Shown: positions 1-11,199 of the stretch, piece after piece
How the letters are laid out: each line of letters opens with the position of its first letter
How positions within the stretch are numbered: the first letter of the stretch is position 1
Source: Sepiola atlantica
Lineage: Eukaryota; Mollusca; Cephalopoda; Sepiida; Sepiolidae
Length of the DNA stretch: 64,000 nt
Assembly: GCA_963556195.1 (NCBI GenBank)
Contig: OY744522.1
Coordinates: 42,366,763 to 42,430,762, forward strand
Reading direction: 5' to 3'
Made by a program: the position numbers and the translations under genes
Notes under the pieces: model-generated
Told to the model about the DNA's origin: nothing
Seen by the model: the letters and a program-made list of their open reading frames with translations, nothing else
Databases searched by the model: none

Positions 1-10
1 ATATATATAT

Positions 11-543
11 AACACTGTCTATTAAGTTAAAAATATATAGGACTTATTTATCTCGAAATTGTAAAGGTTACTGTTACGACGGCCGAGTGATAAGAAGCTT
101 TGATTCGAGATATTTTGGTTTGGTTTTCGAATTGTTCAACTGGCAGTACAGTTACACTATCCATACTGATGATTTTGGTGAATATTAAACATATATGAAT
201 ATTGATATTAGAAATGTTTATTTATTAAAAATAATTGTTAAGCTCCATTCAGGTCGAGCACTTTCAGAAAAATACAATAAATTATTCAAATTAAGAAATG
301 TTACGTCTTCGCTCTTTTTAAGTAGATTAAACACTGTCTGTGTCTTATTATGTTTATAAATAAAAACACAGCAATTGTTTCTCTCGCATTTGAATTGTAG
401 CTGTCGTAACGGCCGAGGGGTGAACGCTTGGATTCGAGTTATTCGGGGTTAGGGTTCGCCTCGTTCGACCAGCGGTATATTTAGACCATCTATATTGATA
501 ATTGTTAGTGAACATGAAACATATATATAAATATTTTAATATC
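11..543 (+). repeat. Two tandem copies of a tRNA-headed SINE-like repeat (period ~320 bp)
   Basis: Two related units start with AACACTGTCT at about 11 and 331. Each carries a tRNA-like head (about 77-160 and 405-490) with an A-box-like ACGGCCGAG(T/G)GGTGA stretch and a B-box-like GGGTTCG stretch in the second copy. Each is followed by a tail with two imperfect copies of a 'CATATTGATGATT...GTGAATATTAAACATATA' pattern. A third copy lies at 56.5-56.9 kb. The A-box resembles tRNA-Ser/Leu heads, as known for tRNA-derived SINEs. The copies are diverged and no intact tRNA fold is apparent, so this is a repeat and not a tRNA gene. Confidence 0.55.
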
Positions 544-544
544 C

Positions 545-635
<91 letters not shown>
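544..635. repeat. (CT)n followed by (AT)n microsatellite
   Basis: About 27 bp of CT dinucleotides run directly into about 65 bp of AT dinucleotides. The Ile-Tyr and Arg-Glu peptides read from this tract are artefacts. Confidence 0.97.
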
Positions 636-637
<2 letters not shown>

Positions 638-1249
638 TGATATTAAACATGGAAAATAACATTTATGGAAAATAACTAAATATATAAACATATATAAGTA
701 ATTAAGTTCAAATATATTCATGAAATGAACTAAAAGCAATATTTGTAATAGTGTTAAATACAAGTATCGTTTCATAAATAAACTTTATATAAACATTAGA
801 ACAGCCTACGCATATTAACCTGCGTTTCTGTGCCATCGCACAATTACAGGGCTGGAAAACAACTAAGTGTTAAGTATCCGACTAGTAATCAGATGGAATA
901 GAAATCTGAGCCAGTATGGTTTACCTCTTCACAAAGTCACAGGGACTGGCTGGGGGAGGTTTATGCGTATAATTTATTATTATCACCGACTGATCATTAT
1001 ACGCTTACACATTGAAAAATCGTAATCGCTAATCACATACATGAATAAAAAGAATTCATGTACACACGCGTCAAAACACGCACAAACTATTATTACCTCC
1101 CCTACTTACACACGCCCAGATTGGGCGTACACTTAAATACATAGTCTTGACACTATACAGGTAAGCACAACCTATATTAACATACACACACTTTCGTCGG
1201 CTAGACATATTTGAAACATGTGAGTTTTTTTCGACTCAACTTGAGCTGC
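636..1249. other. Unassigned intergenic sequence
   Basis: No coding frame, RNA gene or clear repeat is recognised here. Composition is less AT-extreme than the flanking tracts. Confidence 0.5.
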
Positions 1250-1735
1250 GCAATTAAGTACCTACAACATAACCCATGTAAGTTTATTTTTACTTACCGG
1301 AAGCCGCACAGTCACACAGAGAGTAAATACATGATTGTTGTATTAGTGGAATCTGGCAGGATATAATTAGCTTACACAAATAAACAGAAACTATTAAACT
1401 AAGCGATTCATGGTTGAACAGAATAAAGAATTGTCGTAAGGAGAGTTTATCTTTTTCTACTCATAAAACATGAGCTTCGTTAAGCTACAAGTTCAACTGA
1501 CCAACTTTAAAATTGTACACAGTTTTATTTGCATGATTATATTACGTGAGGGTTGATAGAGGTTCGAGAGACCCGTATCGGTAATTACTCATCACTTAAT
1601 AACAAAGGGCCAGAATAGAGAGAAAATGAGTGAAAGAGAGAGAAAGAGAGAGTGAGAGTGAGAGTGAGAGTGAGAGAGTGAGAGTGAATGATAGATATTG
1701 TATAAAATAAGTGCAGTGTTGAGTGAAAGCTTTTC
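1250..1735 (+). repeat. Left copy of a ~370-bp direct repeat with GA-rich tail
   Basis: From GCAATTAAGTACCTAC to about 1625 this matches 9937-10305 in the same orientation with scattered substitutions and small indels. Beyond 1617 it passes into (GAGA/GTGA)n. It ends with a module around 1686-1735 (GAATGATAGATA, then ATAAAATAAGTGCAGT) that recurs near 10,890 and 10,995. It is probably a dispersed repeat or a local duplication; it does not encode a protein that I can see. Confidence 0.75.
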
Positions 1736-1814
1736 CCACATTAAACGTACTATAGTCATCATTTTTAATTTTTAGCGGGTTGATGTAAACATTTTTATCG
1801 AGAGATTGTTTCGC

Positions 1815-2085
1815 TGTCTAGCTGAGCAGCTTAAGTCAAAAATGATGAAGAATCGTGCATTTTGGTAAGCAAGCATGAAACTTGGCACGATTGCTCACAA
1901 TGGTCTACTCTTCCGAAAAAACTTTTGGGCCACTCAAAAACTCCAAGATGGCCGCCATTTTTCAAGATGGCCGCCACGGATGGTAAAATTTATCATTTTG
2001 TGAACTAAATGCTTCATTTTTGACCGATTTCCACATATTATATATCAATTTATATGTTTCTGATGTCAACAAAGCCATTTCTGAC
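1815..2085 (+). repeat. Left inverted terminal repeat
   Basis: The best conserved part (1825-1977) includes TAGCTGAGCAG, TTTTGGTAAGCAAGCATGAA and GGCCACTCAAAAA, and is the reverse complement of 7420-7570 at roughly 90% identity by eye. Weaker matching continues inward through ACCGATTTCCACA and ATTTATATGTTT to about 2085. Two AAGATGGCCGCC motifs lie in tandem at 1945-1976. Confidence 0.85.
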
Positions 2086-2203
2086 GACAAAATAAAGATT
2101 TAACATCATTTGAGTGTAATAAAGGCTATATTTTACACACTTATGTCAGTTTATCCCGCATTTTTCTCTTCTTGTTCTTGTGTTTTCATCAGGATTCACA
2201 CGT

Positions 2204-3253
2204 TCAACACTCGCAATTGCAGCTGCATAAATTTGTACATGGAAGGCCGAATTTATAGCATTTGCATCTTCCAAAGCATTGTGTCTTGCATCCGCATTTT
2301 GTTAGTTCCTTGCAGCTTTCTGCAACTGGCGGAAGTGTTGTCCAAAATATCTTCCATGTATTGCCGTGCTTCTTCCACCCCCACTCGCCAGGACTATCAA
2401 TTTCCATGTGACAGTATGTTGCTTGACTCCAAATGCACCCTGCTTGATATGTTGCACGCTTTGTGTGTTCAGTTAAAGCTGCTTTAGTTGGAGGTATGGA
2501 GTCATAGGGTCTCTGTTTACGAGCAAACATGTCCAATCTTACAGCATCTATTTCTGTGAGGGAGGTAGATCTGTCATACATTGTGATGACAAACTGGTCA
2601 ATAACTGCTTGGTCCTCACTTGTTATGACTGGTGGATGACTGCTCAGCTTGACAAATACGTCCGTCACGTCAGGTAAAACATTCCATGTCTGAAATGCTG
2701 TCTTTTTAGCTTTATATCGAAAGGCTGACACATTGTCACAACCAGTAAAGGCATGGAAAAAGGACAAGCCTTTAACTTTTTCAGGGCCAAGTACGCTGAT
2801 GACTTCATGTACTGGAATAAACCTTGTGTCATTTCCTTGACCAAATTCAATGAACATTGCCTCCAGGCCCAACTCTTTCAAGACTGGAAATACAGTGATG
2901 GCAATGACAAGGACATCTGTGTCATTAGCTTTCAGCAGTACTGTTTTGTAACCATGATTAACTGCATGTTTTGCGTGTACAAACATCCTTGTGTCTGATT
3001 CCTCATGGTTGCAAGGTGCTAGTCCTTCAAAACTGATATTCTGATTGCTAACAACATCTGCAACTCTGGTGATTACCACGAGATTTTCATGATCCTGTGC
3101 TAGTGAAGTGATTCTATCAGCCAGAAACTTGAAGAGAGCTGTTTTATTGTCATCATCCCTCAAGAAATTTCGCCAGTTGGGAGGGAGCTTGCCGTTGTGG
3201 GTTACCCGACGCTTTGCACCTTGTCCACGTTTTGTCCGTTTTCAGCTTTCAAA
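2204..3253 (-). pseudogene. Transposon protein, C-terminal piece: PIN-like region plus CXC domain
   Basis: The 319-residue piece from the Met at 3163 is preceded in frame by about 30 more residues of family-like sequence (basic KRGQG...RRVTHNGK), so the true frame enters near 3250. Residues 54-57 (EESD) and 81-83 (DTD), each beside hydrophobic strands, give the acidic layout of PIN/FEN-like nucleases; D143 in FTGCDN is a further conserved acidic residue. Residues 284-319 are cysteine-rich (CGCKTQC, GRCKC, CSCNCEC), matching a tesmin/TSO1-type CXC zinc domain, which in known proteins binds DNA. The natural stop follows the last cysteine. The nuclease assignment is inference from residue pattern; the CXC call is firmer. 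A frameshift near 3240 separates it from the preceding piece. Confidence 0.75.
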
Positions 3254-5002
3254 CTTGTTGGTAAGTAAACATCAAAAACAATGTCAGTCCTCTCGTATGC
3301 TGAACTGAATTTCAGTACCTTTGGAAAAAAATCAAGTTGTGCATACTCTTTGAAGGTTTTTGATTTGCAGGGTGGTATTGTGTTTACCAATGCTGAACCA
3401 TCGATGATGATGACTGACACATGTGGAACTGAATCTGGACATGTAACTTTGGACTGAAGAAGCAATGCAAGTTGAGACTTTGTACCACTGTAGAGGTTTC
3501 CATTTACACTCAACGATGCAGGAAAGGACTGGTTCTCATGTTTAAAGAATTCCATCAGGTCACACTCCCTGGATTGGCAAGATATGAATAGTTTAGAGAA
3601 TAGGCGACAGTCATCTTTCAAACTTTTATGTTTGGCATCAGTCACTGCTGCTTCTTGTGTCTGGTCAAAGAAGTCTATGTTGTTCATTTTGATTTTGGAA
3701 TAGAAAGCAGCCCGGTTTTCTCCCTCTAAGGTCTTCATGAACTCTTTAAAGCGAGTCCTGCCATTCCCATAGTGCATGCGAACAGCTTCAGCTGCGGTTT
3801 CCGATGCTATAATCTTTGTATCCAGAGTGAGTAGATCGGATGATTCTTCTTGAAATGGATTGCCCATTTCATTGATGACAGCCGTGAGCTTTGTTACTTT
3901 GCCATAGAAAGCTTTCTGGGATTGACTTGTTTGTTCTCTGTGTTTCATGTTTTCAGTAACATCCTTGTTCGATGACAGTGCTTCATATTCTTCAGTAAGA
4001 CGACTCACTTCTGGCCCTGCTACCATCCATCTTCGTAGTGCTGAAGGATCCTCTGTCACACCTACGACCCCACCCTCTCCTTTGATGATTGCATTTTCCT
4101 GTTCATGTGCTTGATCAATGGCCATAGAAGAAAATGGTCGCAATGACTTGAAGACAACAAATTTGCCATTTTTGAATTGCAAATGCGTATCAGGATGGGT
4201 CTGCTCTAAGCACAGCATGTCCTTCAGATGAACTGATAGCCATCTTGCATAGTTGTAGTTATTGTTGGCAAAGAAGTATGGTATCAGCTCCATCAGTGTT
4301 TCGACATAAAGTCTGAAGTCAGCTTTCCTGAAAGAACGTATCAGAGATAGTATGGTCAGTTCCATTGAAAGCACTAGATACCAGTAACTGAATTGCGGGC
4401 TCTCTGCTTTTCGCTTCTCACACCACTCATCAAAGCTTAAGATAACTGACGCATCTTGCTCGAAAGAAGTATCTGCAATGTAATACTCGTATGCTTTTTT
4501 CATCAGTGTGTAGAGACTACATGCAGTAATCTGGTGAGCGTATCGTGTCCTAGTAACACTTGAAGCAGTGATGAAAGATTCTGCAATACCAGACGAAGCT
4601 ATATCTCCTTCTACAATGGCTTCTATCCAACCACTTGCTTTTAGAAGCGACCCAATTGACTTCAGTGCAGCCATTTCAACATGCAAGGCGCCAAACATGA
4701 TGACGAACTTATTTTCACCATATTGCTGAGGCCAGTGCCATTGTATTTGCTTGGTCAATGCATAAAGTGGCTGATCAGCAGTTATGACTGGAATTTGCCC
4801 TGGGTTGAGGAACGCTATCGTCTCTCTAATCCTCTCCATAACATGTCGTATTGTGGCAACTGAGTGGGCTTTTTCTCGGAGGAGAGGTAGAATTGATGTA
4901 ATGCTTACTTTGAAATCTAAACCTCTCTTCTCAGAAGCATGGTGTGCCGACCAGGTTATGTTAACGTCATCATCAATGCTTTGTGTCAGATGAACCTTTT
5001 CT
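3202..5002 (-). pseudogene. Transposon protein, middle piece with candidate DDE-type residues
   Basis: The Met at 4839 gives 545 residues, but the same frame is open upstream to about 5002 with sequence that joins the preceding piece (WLEKVHLTQS...), so the Met is internal. Conserved-looking motifs counted from that Met: ITADQPLYAL (D22), ALHVEMAA (H53, E55), VEGDIASS (D79), IDQAHEQENA (D242, E246) and DPSALRRWMV (about 264-273). Separated acidic residues in alternating hydrophobic segments could form an RNase-H-like DDE transposase core, but I have not shown that; it is inference. Around 128-170 a DEWC...PQFSYWYLVL segment resembles other copies of this family. A frameshift near 5003 separates it from the upstream piece and one near 3240 from the downstream piece. 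Confidence 0.7.
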
Positions 5003-5987
5003 AGCCACTGAAATCATTTGCTAACAAAAGCCTGGGAAAGTCAATATCGACACTTGTTGGATATTCGAACTCTGGAGGCGACGGAGTCTTGTTCTTTAGA
5101 TATGCAGGATGAATGTTTGTGAAAAATTCTAGAAGTTCAGGCACCCGTTTTATACTATGATTTTTGATCATAAGTGGCTCACGCAGTTCACCATCACTGT
5201 CAGACGTTGGATGTTGAAATAGTGAGATACTGGTACCATGAAAGGATGTTGTAGCTGTTGTTGCAGACGGATTGTGATCTATATTGTCCATAGCTGATGT
5301 GGTGAAAAGACATTTCCTAAGTTCTGTAGGGCACACAACACCCTCTTCAGTGTACCTGTCAACAACGGCATCACCCAATTGAGCAGATATTTCAAGCACC
5401 CTGTCATATGAAATGCTTAGTCCATGGTCATGTAACAGTTCCACAAGTCCTCGTTTTCGTGTTTTCCCATACAAAGATAGGCCCATAAAGATGGGAAAGG
5501 GAGTCTCACGATTGTGTGAATGTCTGAATGTGGATGAATTGCTTTTGTGACTGTAGCAGTTGTACTGCAGGAGCTGAGCTACAGCCAAGTCTGTCTTTGA
5601 TGAACCTAATTCCAGTTGCGACTTGATATCGACGCCGTGCTCCACCATACAAACAAATTGTTGTAGTGATTGAGAAATAAAATTTCCCACTGAGTCTGCA
5701 CGGAATCTACCATTAAATTTCCATTCATGAGCAAGCATGGGTCTTCGCAAAATACTAGCAGCTTTATTGAGTATAACAGCATCAGAAAATTCTGAAGCTT
5801 TTGACAAGATTGACCCTGTATCCTCTGTAAAGGACACGATAACATCTCTCCCACTCTTGTGAGCTTCAAGTGCTGGTATATCTGACAAAAGCTTCTCTTT
5901 CAGTCTTGTTGAGTGAACATATGAGGCAAGTTCATGCAGTTCCAACTGTTCAAGTCGTTGCTTATACAGTGTGATGAGATCTGCAAG
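5001..5987 (-). pseudogene. Transposon protein, central conserved piece
   Basis: The Met at 5945 gives 314 residues; the frame is the same as the N-terminal piece and is separated from it only by a TAA at 5988-5990. Residues 219-246 (MDNIDHNPS...SFHGTSISLFQHP) are the most recognisable signature of this repeated invertebrate protein family. Residues 30-90 are a helical-looking segment with FRADSVGNFIS. The piece ends ANDFSG-stop at 5001; the next piece continues from the same point in a different frame, so a single-base indel is the likely break. I know no biochemical function for this segment. Confidence 0.7.
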
Positions 5988-6800
5988 TTAAAACACAACT
6001 GGTGCATCACTGTTCGTATTAGTTTCAACTATATAAGCAAGAAGCTCTGAATATACCAATGGATGGATTCCTTTTTTCTGAGAATCTTCATTTTCCTGTT
6101 TTTGTAGAGCAGCAAGGTGACATCTTTCCCTGTTGTAAAGAGTTGTTAAACAATCTTTATGATACTTCAACTCTTGTGCAATGGCATCACCAGCACTCAA
6201 TCGGGCAAGAATTTTACATTCACCTAGAGTTGTGGCACATTCATTGAGCCTACTGCTGAGCCCCATTGTCATGACTTCACGTCTTTGTCCATCATCTAGA
6301 AATTCTTTGTCGCAGATGAAACATTGTTCTGACTTTAAACTCACTCTTCGAGTCTTTGAACAACTCTTGTCAGTATGTTCATGAGCGTCAGATGCCCTTT
6401 TCCTGGCCCGATCAAGTTTGGTATTTTTTAACAAAGCACGGCAACTCTGATGGTACTGAGCATTGTTTTGCCGCAATGTATCTGCAATACCATCACCTTC
6501 ATCGAGCCTAGCAGGATTAATAATCATGGGCATCTGACATAGTTCTTGAAAAAGAGGAATATTTGTAGCCAGCATTGAATATCCATCTGATTTACTGCGA
6601 CCTGGAATGGGACTACTGAGATCCTCTCCGGTTTTATCTGTCTGACATAGGCAGCATTTGCTCCAATCAGTTTTCACATTTGACGTCTTCTCAATAGACA
6701 TTCTGTAAATGTTATAGGCTTCAGGCCGAGGGTTTATCCTTTTACCACCTATAACCACAGTTACCGAATATATTATGACACATTCAGATATGGGATACAA
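5988..6800 (-). pseudogene. Transposon protein, N-terminal zinc-binding piece
   Basis: The piece has 270 residues from the first Met; an alternative start is Met34. Two similar zinc modules are visible: C49-x2-C52 with H117-x2-C120 (YHQSC), and C160-x2-C163 (QCFICDKEF) with H214-x2-C217 (YHKDC). Between them is a basic stretch (RARKRAS, KTRRVSLK). This suggests a paired nucleic-acid or protein binding module at the front of the transposase-like protein. The terminal TAA at 5988 is an in-frame nonsense, because the same frame continues at once with family sequence. Upstream, 6810-7330 holds no further coding frame and would contain the promoter. Confidence 0.7.
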
Positions 6801-7334
6801 CTAGGTTCAGAAAGGTAGGTTCCCTACACCTAGCCCGATCGTTCATCCAGTATCATTTAAGTCCCGTGCGATCTGTACACCATCCAGGTAACTATAGCCC
6901 CGTTACCTTTGGCTCGGCTCTCCCGCGCTGGCATATCCTGTCAATTCAGGTGCGGCTATCTAACAGACTGAACATTATTTTGTCCATGGGGCTTATTAGA
7001 CAGCATTTGGGACACTGAAACATGAACAGTATGTCCGTAATCAGTTGATACTGGACCCCATGCTGAGTTTCACAGCAGTGATGTCACCGTTATGCCCTGG
7101 TTGTGTCATGACAATCACTCTCTTACATATGACATATTATAAGAATGAGCTGAAAGGATTAATTTTTATAACTAATACATTCAGCTCACTTGGGGAATTG
7201 AATATCAAGTCAATGATTCGGTTTAATGGCAATAAAAGGCAAAAATTGACAATATTTGCTTAAATTCATCTCATATATGTACCTTTGTGGATTGTAGGAC
7301 TCATTTATCGGTTATTTCTGTGTCATTTACTGCT

Positions 7335-7578
7335 TTCGCATCCCCTAAAACATATAATTTGACTCAAAAATTGTGAAAATCGGTAAGATACTTTGTAAAC
7401 TAGCAATATTGGATTTCAGAATGGCGGCCATCTTGAAAATGGCGGACATCTTAGATTTTTTGAGTGGCCCAAAAGTTTTTTCGGAAGAGTAGACCATTGT
7501 TAGCAATCGTGCCAAGTTTCATGCTTGCTTACCAAAATGAACGATTTTTCCTTAATCTGCTCAGCTAGTCTCACAGTT
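7335..7578 (-). repeat. Right inverted terminal repeat
   Basis: This is the reverse complement of 1815-2085. The conserved core is 7420-7570 (ATGGCGGCCATCTTG, then TGAGTGGCCCAAAAGTTTTT, then TTCATGCTTGCTTACCAAAA). The outer end reads CTGCTCAGCTAGTCTCACAG against TAGCTGAGCAG plus CTGTC on the left, so the exact terminal base is uncertain by a few nucleotides. Confidence 0.85.
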
Positions 7579-7749
7579 TTTTAGTTTGGTTAAAGGAGAA
7601 AGTGCTTTAATCTGGGATCAAGATCTGATCTACTACGGCATGAGCAGAAGCGGCGATTAAACAGGAATATACACAATATCAACTGCTTCTATTTTTTAAA
7701 ACATAATTTCCCCCAAACACGGCAGACCGAAATTGTAAACGTAAGGGGT

Positions 7750-9640
7750 TACTGAGAATTAGTGTGTAGGTTTAAGGTGTCATCCTAAGTTGGGACCTGT
7801 GTAGCGAGATGTGTGTTAACATTAGTTTTAAACCTCTGTATGTTGGTACAATGAAAGAAACAGGCGGCAGAGAGGGAGTTTCAGAGGTCGGCAGCACGAG
7901 GAAAGAAGCTGCTGGAGTAGAAGGCTCTCCAGCATCTGAGGACCTCTACAGTGAATGGATGGGAGTTAGCTTATTGTCGAGTTGGTCTTGTCTATTTAAG
8001 TCGAGGGAGCACCGGAACAGCAAGTTCATCGGAGCACAATCAATTTAAGTATTTGTAAAACAGGCACAGGGATGCCACATGGCGGCGATGGTATAGGGGC
8101 TGCATCTTGGTAGATAGTGAGTTGGCGACTCTTTTTTGGGTCTTGTTTAAGAAAGAAAGACTAGTGGATGATGCACCAGCCCAGATGTGGCACCAATACT
8201 CCATGCATGGACGGATAGTGGCTTTGTAGAGATACAAGATAATGTCAGGTTTGAGAAGTTTACTAGCACGGTAGAGGGAGCCCACCTTTTTTGCTGCAGC
8301 CTTGGCAATGGGTTCAATGTATTTGTTCCAATTCATGTTACCTGCGAAAGTTAGGCCGGGTAGTTTGAATGTTGAACTCTCAAGTAATGTGTTATTTGCC
8401 ATGACAATCGGTGGTTGGAGAGGTTTCTTGTAGTTATTGAAGGAAAGGAGCTTTGTCTTTGCAGCATTAAAAGTTACCAATCTACTGCAGCCTGGATGGC
8501 ATTCTCTAAGGATTCAGCCATTGCCTCGGATATGATCGGGTCCGTCTTGACCACATGACGAGAGTAAAGCGTGGTGTTGTCAGCAAATAAACCAATATCA
8601 GACTCAATGTCATCAGGGATGTCGTTTATGAAAATCAGGAAAATAAAGGTACAATAATAGATTTCTGGGGTACACCTGCATTGTTTATGTTTCTTAGACA
8701 AACGGGCATCGAAGACAACATGGATCTATCTGTTAGTTAAGAGGGATCGAATTATATTAAATATTTGCCCAGTAATATCATATGACCGTATTTTTAGGAG
8801 ACGCTGTTTCTGCGATACCTTGCTAAATACCTTGGCCATATCACGTGCTACCGCCCTAGCTTCACCTGCCTTGTCTAGTGTATGATATATGCGTTCAGAT
8901 CACCGTTAAGATATCCGCAGTAGATCGTGCTTATCTAAATCCATACTGGCGGTCAGAAAAAAGTTTAGCATTAACTAAGTGCCGGACTATCGCTAGATTG
9001 ATTAAGGATTCAAAGAGTTTAGCAAAGATCGGGAGTAGACTGATTGGGCGGTAGTTCTGAGGGTCAGTTCTATCCCCACAATTATTGAAGACTGGTATCA
9101 CAGGGGCAATTTTCCAACTATCGGTGAAGCAAGATTCAGCTAGGCATTGGTTGTAGAGTTTTGAAAGGACAGGAGCTAGTTCTGCAGAACATTTCTTTAT
9201 TACTATTACAGGTATAAGATCAGGCCCACAAGCTTTTGAGGTGTAAAGGTTTTTTATGATGTCTTTAACCTGGGATGGTGTGATAACCAGGTTTTAAAGT
9301 GTGGCTTTGGTCCGCAATGGGAATTTAGGGAGAGGGTGGTTCACTGAGTCCAAAGTGGAGTTTGAGGCGAAACGCTGGGAAAGAGGTTTAGACTTATCAG
9401 TTGCCGTGCAAACGACATCATTGTGGTTTGATAGAGGGGGAATCGTTGGTTGCCCATTGTTCACCACACTATTGTAGATAGAAATTTTCTAGAATTTCCA
9501 GAGGTTTTCTATTTTTTACGAAGAGCTATGCATTATCGTTAATGGTAGCCGTAGATTTTCTTTCTTTCTATAGACAAACCTTATTTGAAAGAGTTACCCG
9601 CCTTGGCACGCATTACCGTGTGACTGCTTCCCTGCTTATT
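7750..9640 (-). pseudogene. LINE relic (CR1/jockey-type reverse transcriptase, C-terminal two-thirds)
   Basis: Reading on the minus strand from about 9640: a segment with ACGPDLIPV, then NYRPISLLPIFAKLFESLI (9001-9060), then QYGFR and RSTADILT, then a D-M-A-K-V-F region standing in for the usual D-x-S-K-A-F-D, then FINDIPDD and LFADNTTLY near 8575-8600 (catalytic YADD/FADD changed to FADN). The thumb and tail follow (ATIRPCMEYWCHIWAGA near 8190-8235, HRRHVASLCLFYKYLN near 8040-8090), and after a TGA at about 8040 the tail continues to 7760 (LCSDELAVPV, SSFFPRAADLWNSL). Multiple frameshifts and stops, and the altered catalytic Asp, mark it as dead. The 3' end lies about 170 bp from the transposon's right terminal repeat. 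Confidence 0.88.
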
Positions 9641-9936
9641 ACTAGTTGGTCTCATGGAAACAGAATAGATAGGGTGAGAATGTGGAAGCTAAAAATAAAA
9701 GTATAAAGGTGAATATGGCGGTGGATTGTGCATATATAATTTAAATAAAAAATAGAAATTAAAAATGCCACAAGGGAATGAGGTAACGTGAAACTCTCAT
9801 TTATATAATTTTTAAATCCGAATGCAATTTCCTCGATTACATTCACATTATTTTAATTTATACTTTGCCCTATCTTGCATCTCGTGATGGTTTCACGATT
9901 ATCGTTGTGACAACTGGATATGTATTTAAGCAAAAT
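9640..9936. other. Unassigned sequence
   Basis: The sequence is AT-rich with no recognised gene. It may hold the degraded 5' part of the adjacent LINE. Confidence 0.4.
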
Positions 9937-10302
9937 GCAATTAAGTACCTACAAAATAACCCATGTAAGTTTATTTTTACTTACCGGAAGCCGCACAGTC
10001 ACACAGAGAGTAAATACATAATTGTTGTATTAGTGGAATCTTGCAAGATATAATTAGCTTACACAAATAAACCGAAACTATTAAACTAAGCGATTCATGG
10101 TTGAACAGAATAAAGAATTGTCGTAAGGAGAGTTTATCTTTTTCTCTTCATAAGTCGAGAGCTTCGTTAAGTTACAAGTCCAACTGGCCAACTTTAAAAT
10201 TAGACACAGTTTGGTTTGTATAAGTAAATAACGCAATGGTGAATAGAGGTTAGAGGTACCCGTATCGGAAATTATTCAACAATTAATAAAAAGGGACAGA
10301 GT

Positions 10303-10337
<35 letters not shown>

Positions 10338-10380
10338 ACGATAGGTACTGTCTAAAAACATGCGGTGGATGGTGAAAGAA
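9937..10380 (+). repeat. Right copy of the ~370-bp direct repeat with (GA)n tail
   Basis: Aligns base for base with 1250-1625 (shared ACTTACCGGAAGCCGCACAG and TTCATGGTTGAACAGAATAA). (GA)n follows at 10,299-10,340, then a diverged copy of the GATAGGTACTGT module. Confidence 0.78.
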
Positions 10381-10633
10381 CATCCAACTGGCGAGTGAGC
10401 GTAATAGACTAAATTAAGAAATGGATTATGTTTTGAGTTAATTGGAAATTACAGCTGATTAGTATAATTACAATAGATGTCATCCTCATGAACCACATTA
10501 AAGATTATTCTAGCATGTAGTTTTCGTGATGAAAATATTAAGGTAAAAACCTCAGGGAAATAAACGTAGATTAATTGAACTTTAACATAATAATTCATAC
10601 TTCTTCATCACAATAAAAAACATATTAGATCAA

Positions 10634-10635
<2 letters not shown>

Positions 10636-10681
<46 letters not shown>

Positions 10682-11060
10682 TGGAGAGAGAAAGAAAATG
10701 AACCTATACTAATGTCTAACGGTAGATATATAGGAATAAAATAGTTGGTTGTCCGCAACTTGTAGGAAAACGTGGTAATCGTCCTCTTTTAGATGAAATA
10801 ATGCTACAGTCAATAGATGTTAGATACAGTCGATCGGTAATTACTGATCACTTAATAAAAGGGGCAGAGTAGAGAGGGAAAGAGAGAGAGAATGATAGAT
10901 ACTATATAAAATAAGTGCGGTTGCGAGTGAAACAGAGAAAAAGAGAGAGAAAAGAGAGAGATAAATAGAGAGAAAGAAAGAGAGAAAGAATGAGAGAATG
11001 ATAGATACTATATCAAATAAGTACAGTGGCGAGTGAGAGAGTGAGAGATCTGAAATTCCA
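10636..11060. repeat. (GA)n tracts with repeated 'GAATGATAGATACTATAT' modules
   Basis: (GA)n at 10,636-10,692 is followed by partial copies of the direct repeat: GGTAATTACTGATCACTTAA at about 10,838, and two GAATGATAGATACTATAT modules at about 10,890 and 10,993, each followed by AAATAAGT(G/A)C and GCGAGTGA. These are tandem partial copies of the 3' part of the 1250/9937 repeat. Confidence 0.7.
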
Positions 11061-11199
11061 CCCTCATTTCAGGTATTTATGTATTGAATTTACATTATTA
11101 TCGAATGTATTCAACTGGGGATAATACTGCTACTTATTCCAAAGTTGAAAGAATAAAAAGAAACTATATACAAAACTATGAATTAAAATTTTTATATAC

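Larger units (their letters stand above)
1815..7580 (-). mobile_element. DNA-transposon relic with inverted terminal repeats and a PIN-like/CXC protein
   Basis: The element is bounded by inverted repeats (about 1815-2085 and 7335-7578). Between them lies a single minus-strand coding unit (6800 down to 2204), interrupted by one nonsense codon and two frameshifts. The protein has an N-terminal pair of C-x2-C...H-x2-C zinc modules, a conserved central region, a region with D/D/E-type candidates, a PIN-like acidic cluster and a C-terminal CXC cysteine cluster. From general knowledge, proteins of this architecture occur in many copies in invertebrate genomes, which fits a mobile origin. I cannot name the superfamily. 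No clear target-site duplication is visible at the ends. Element length is about 5.77 kb. The coding breaks make this copy non-autonomous. Confidence 0.72.

Noticed and set aside
2110..2998. Plus-strand open frames across the transposon protein
   Set aside because: Shadows of the minus-strand coding pieces (also 4681-4993, 6059-6384).
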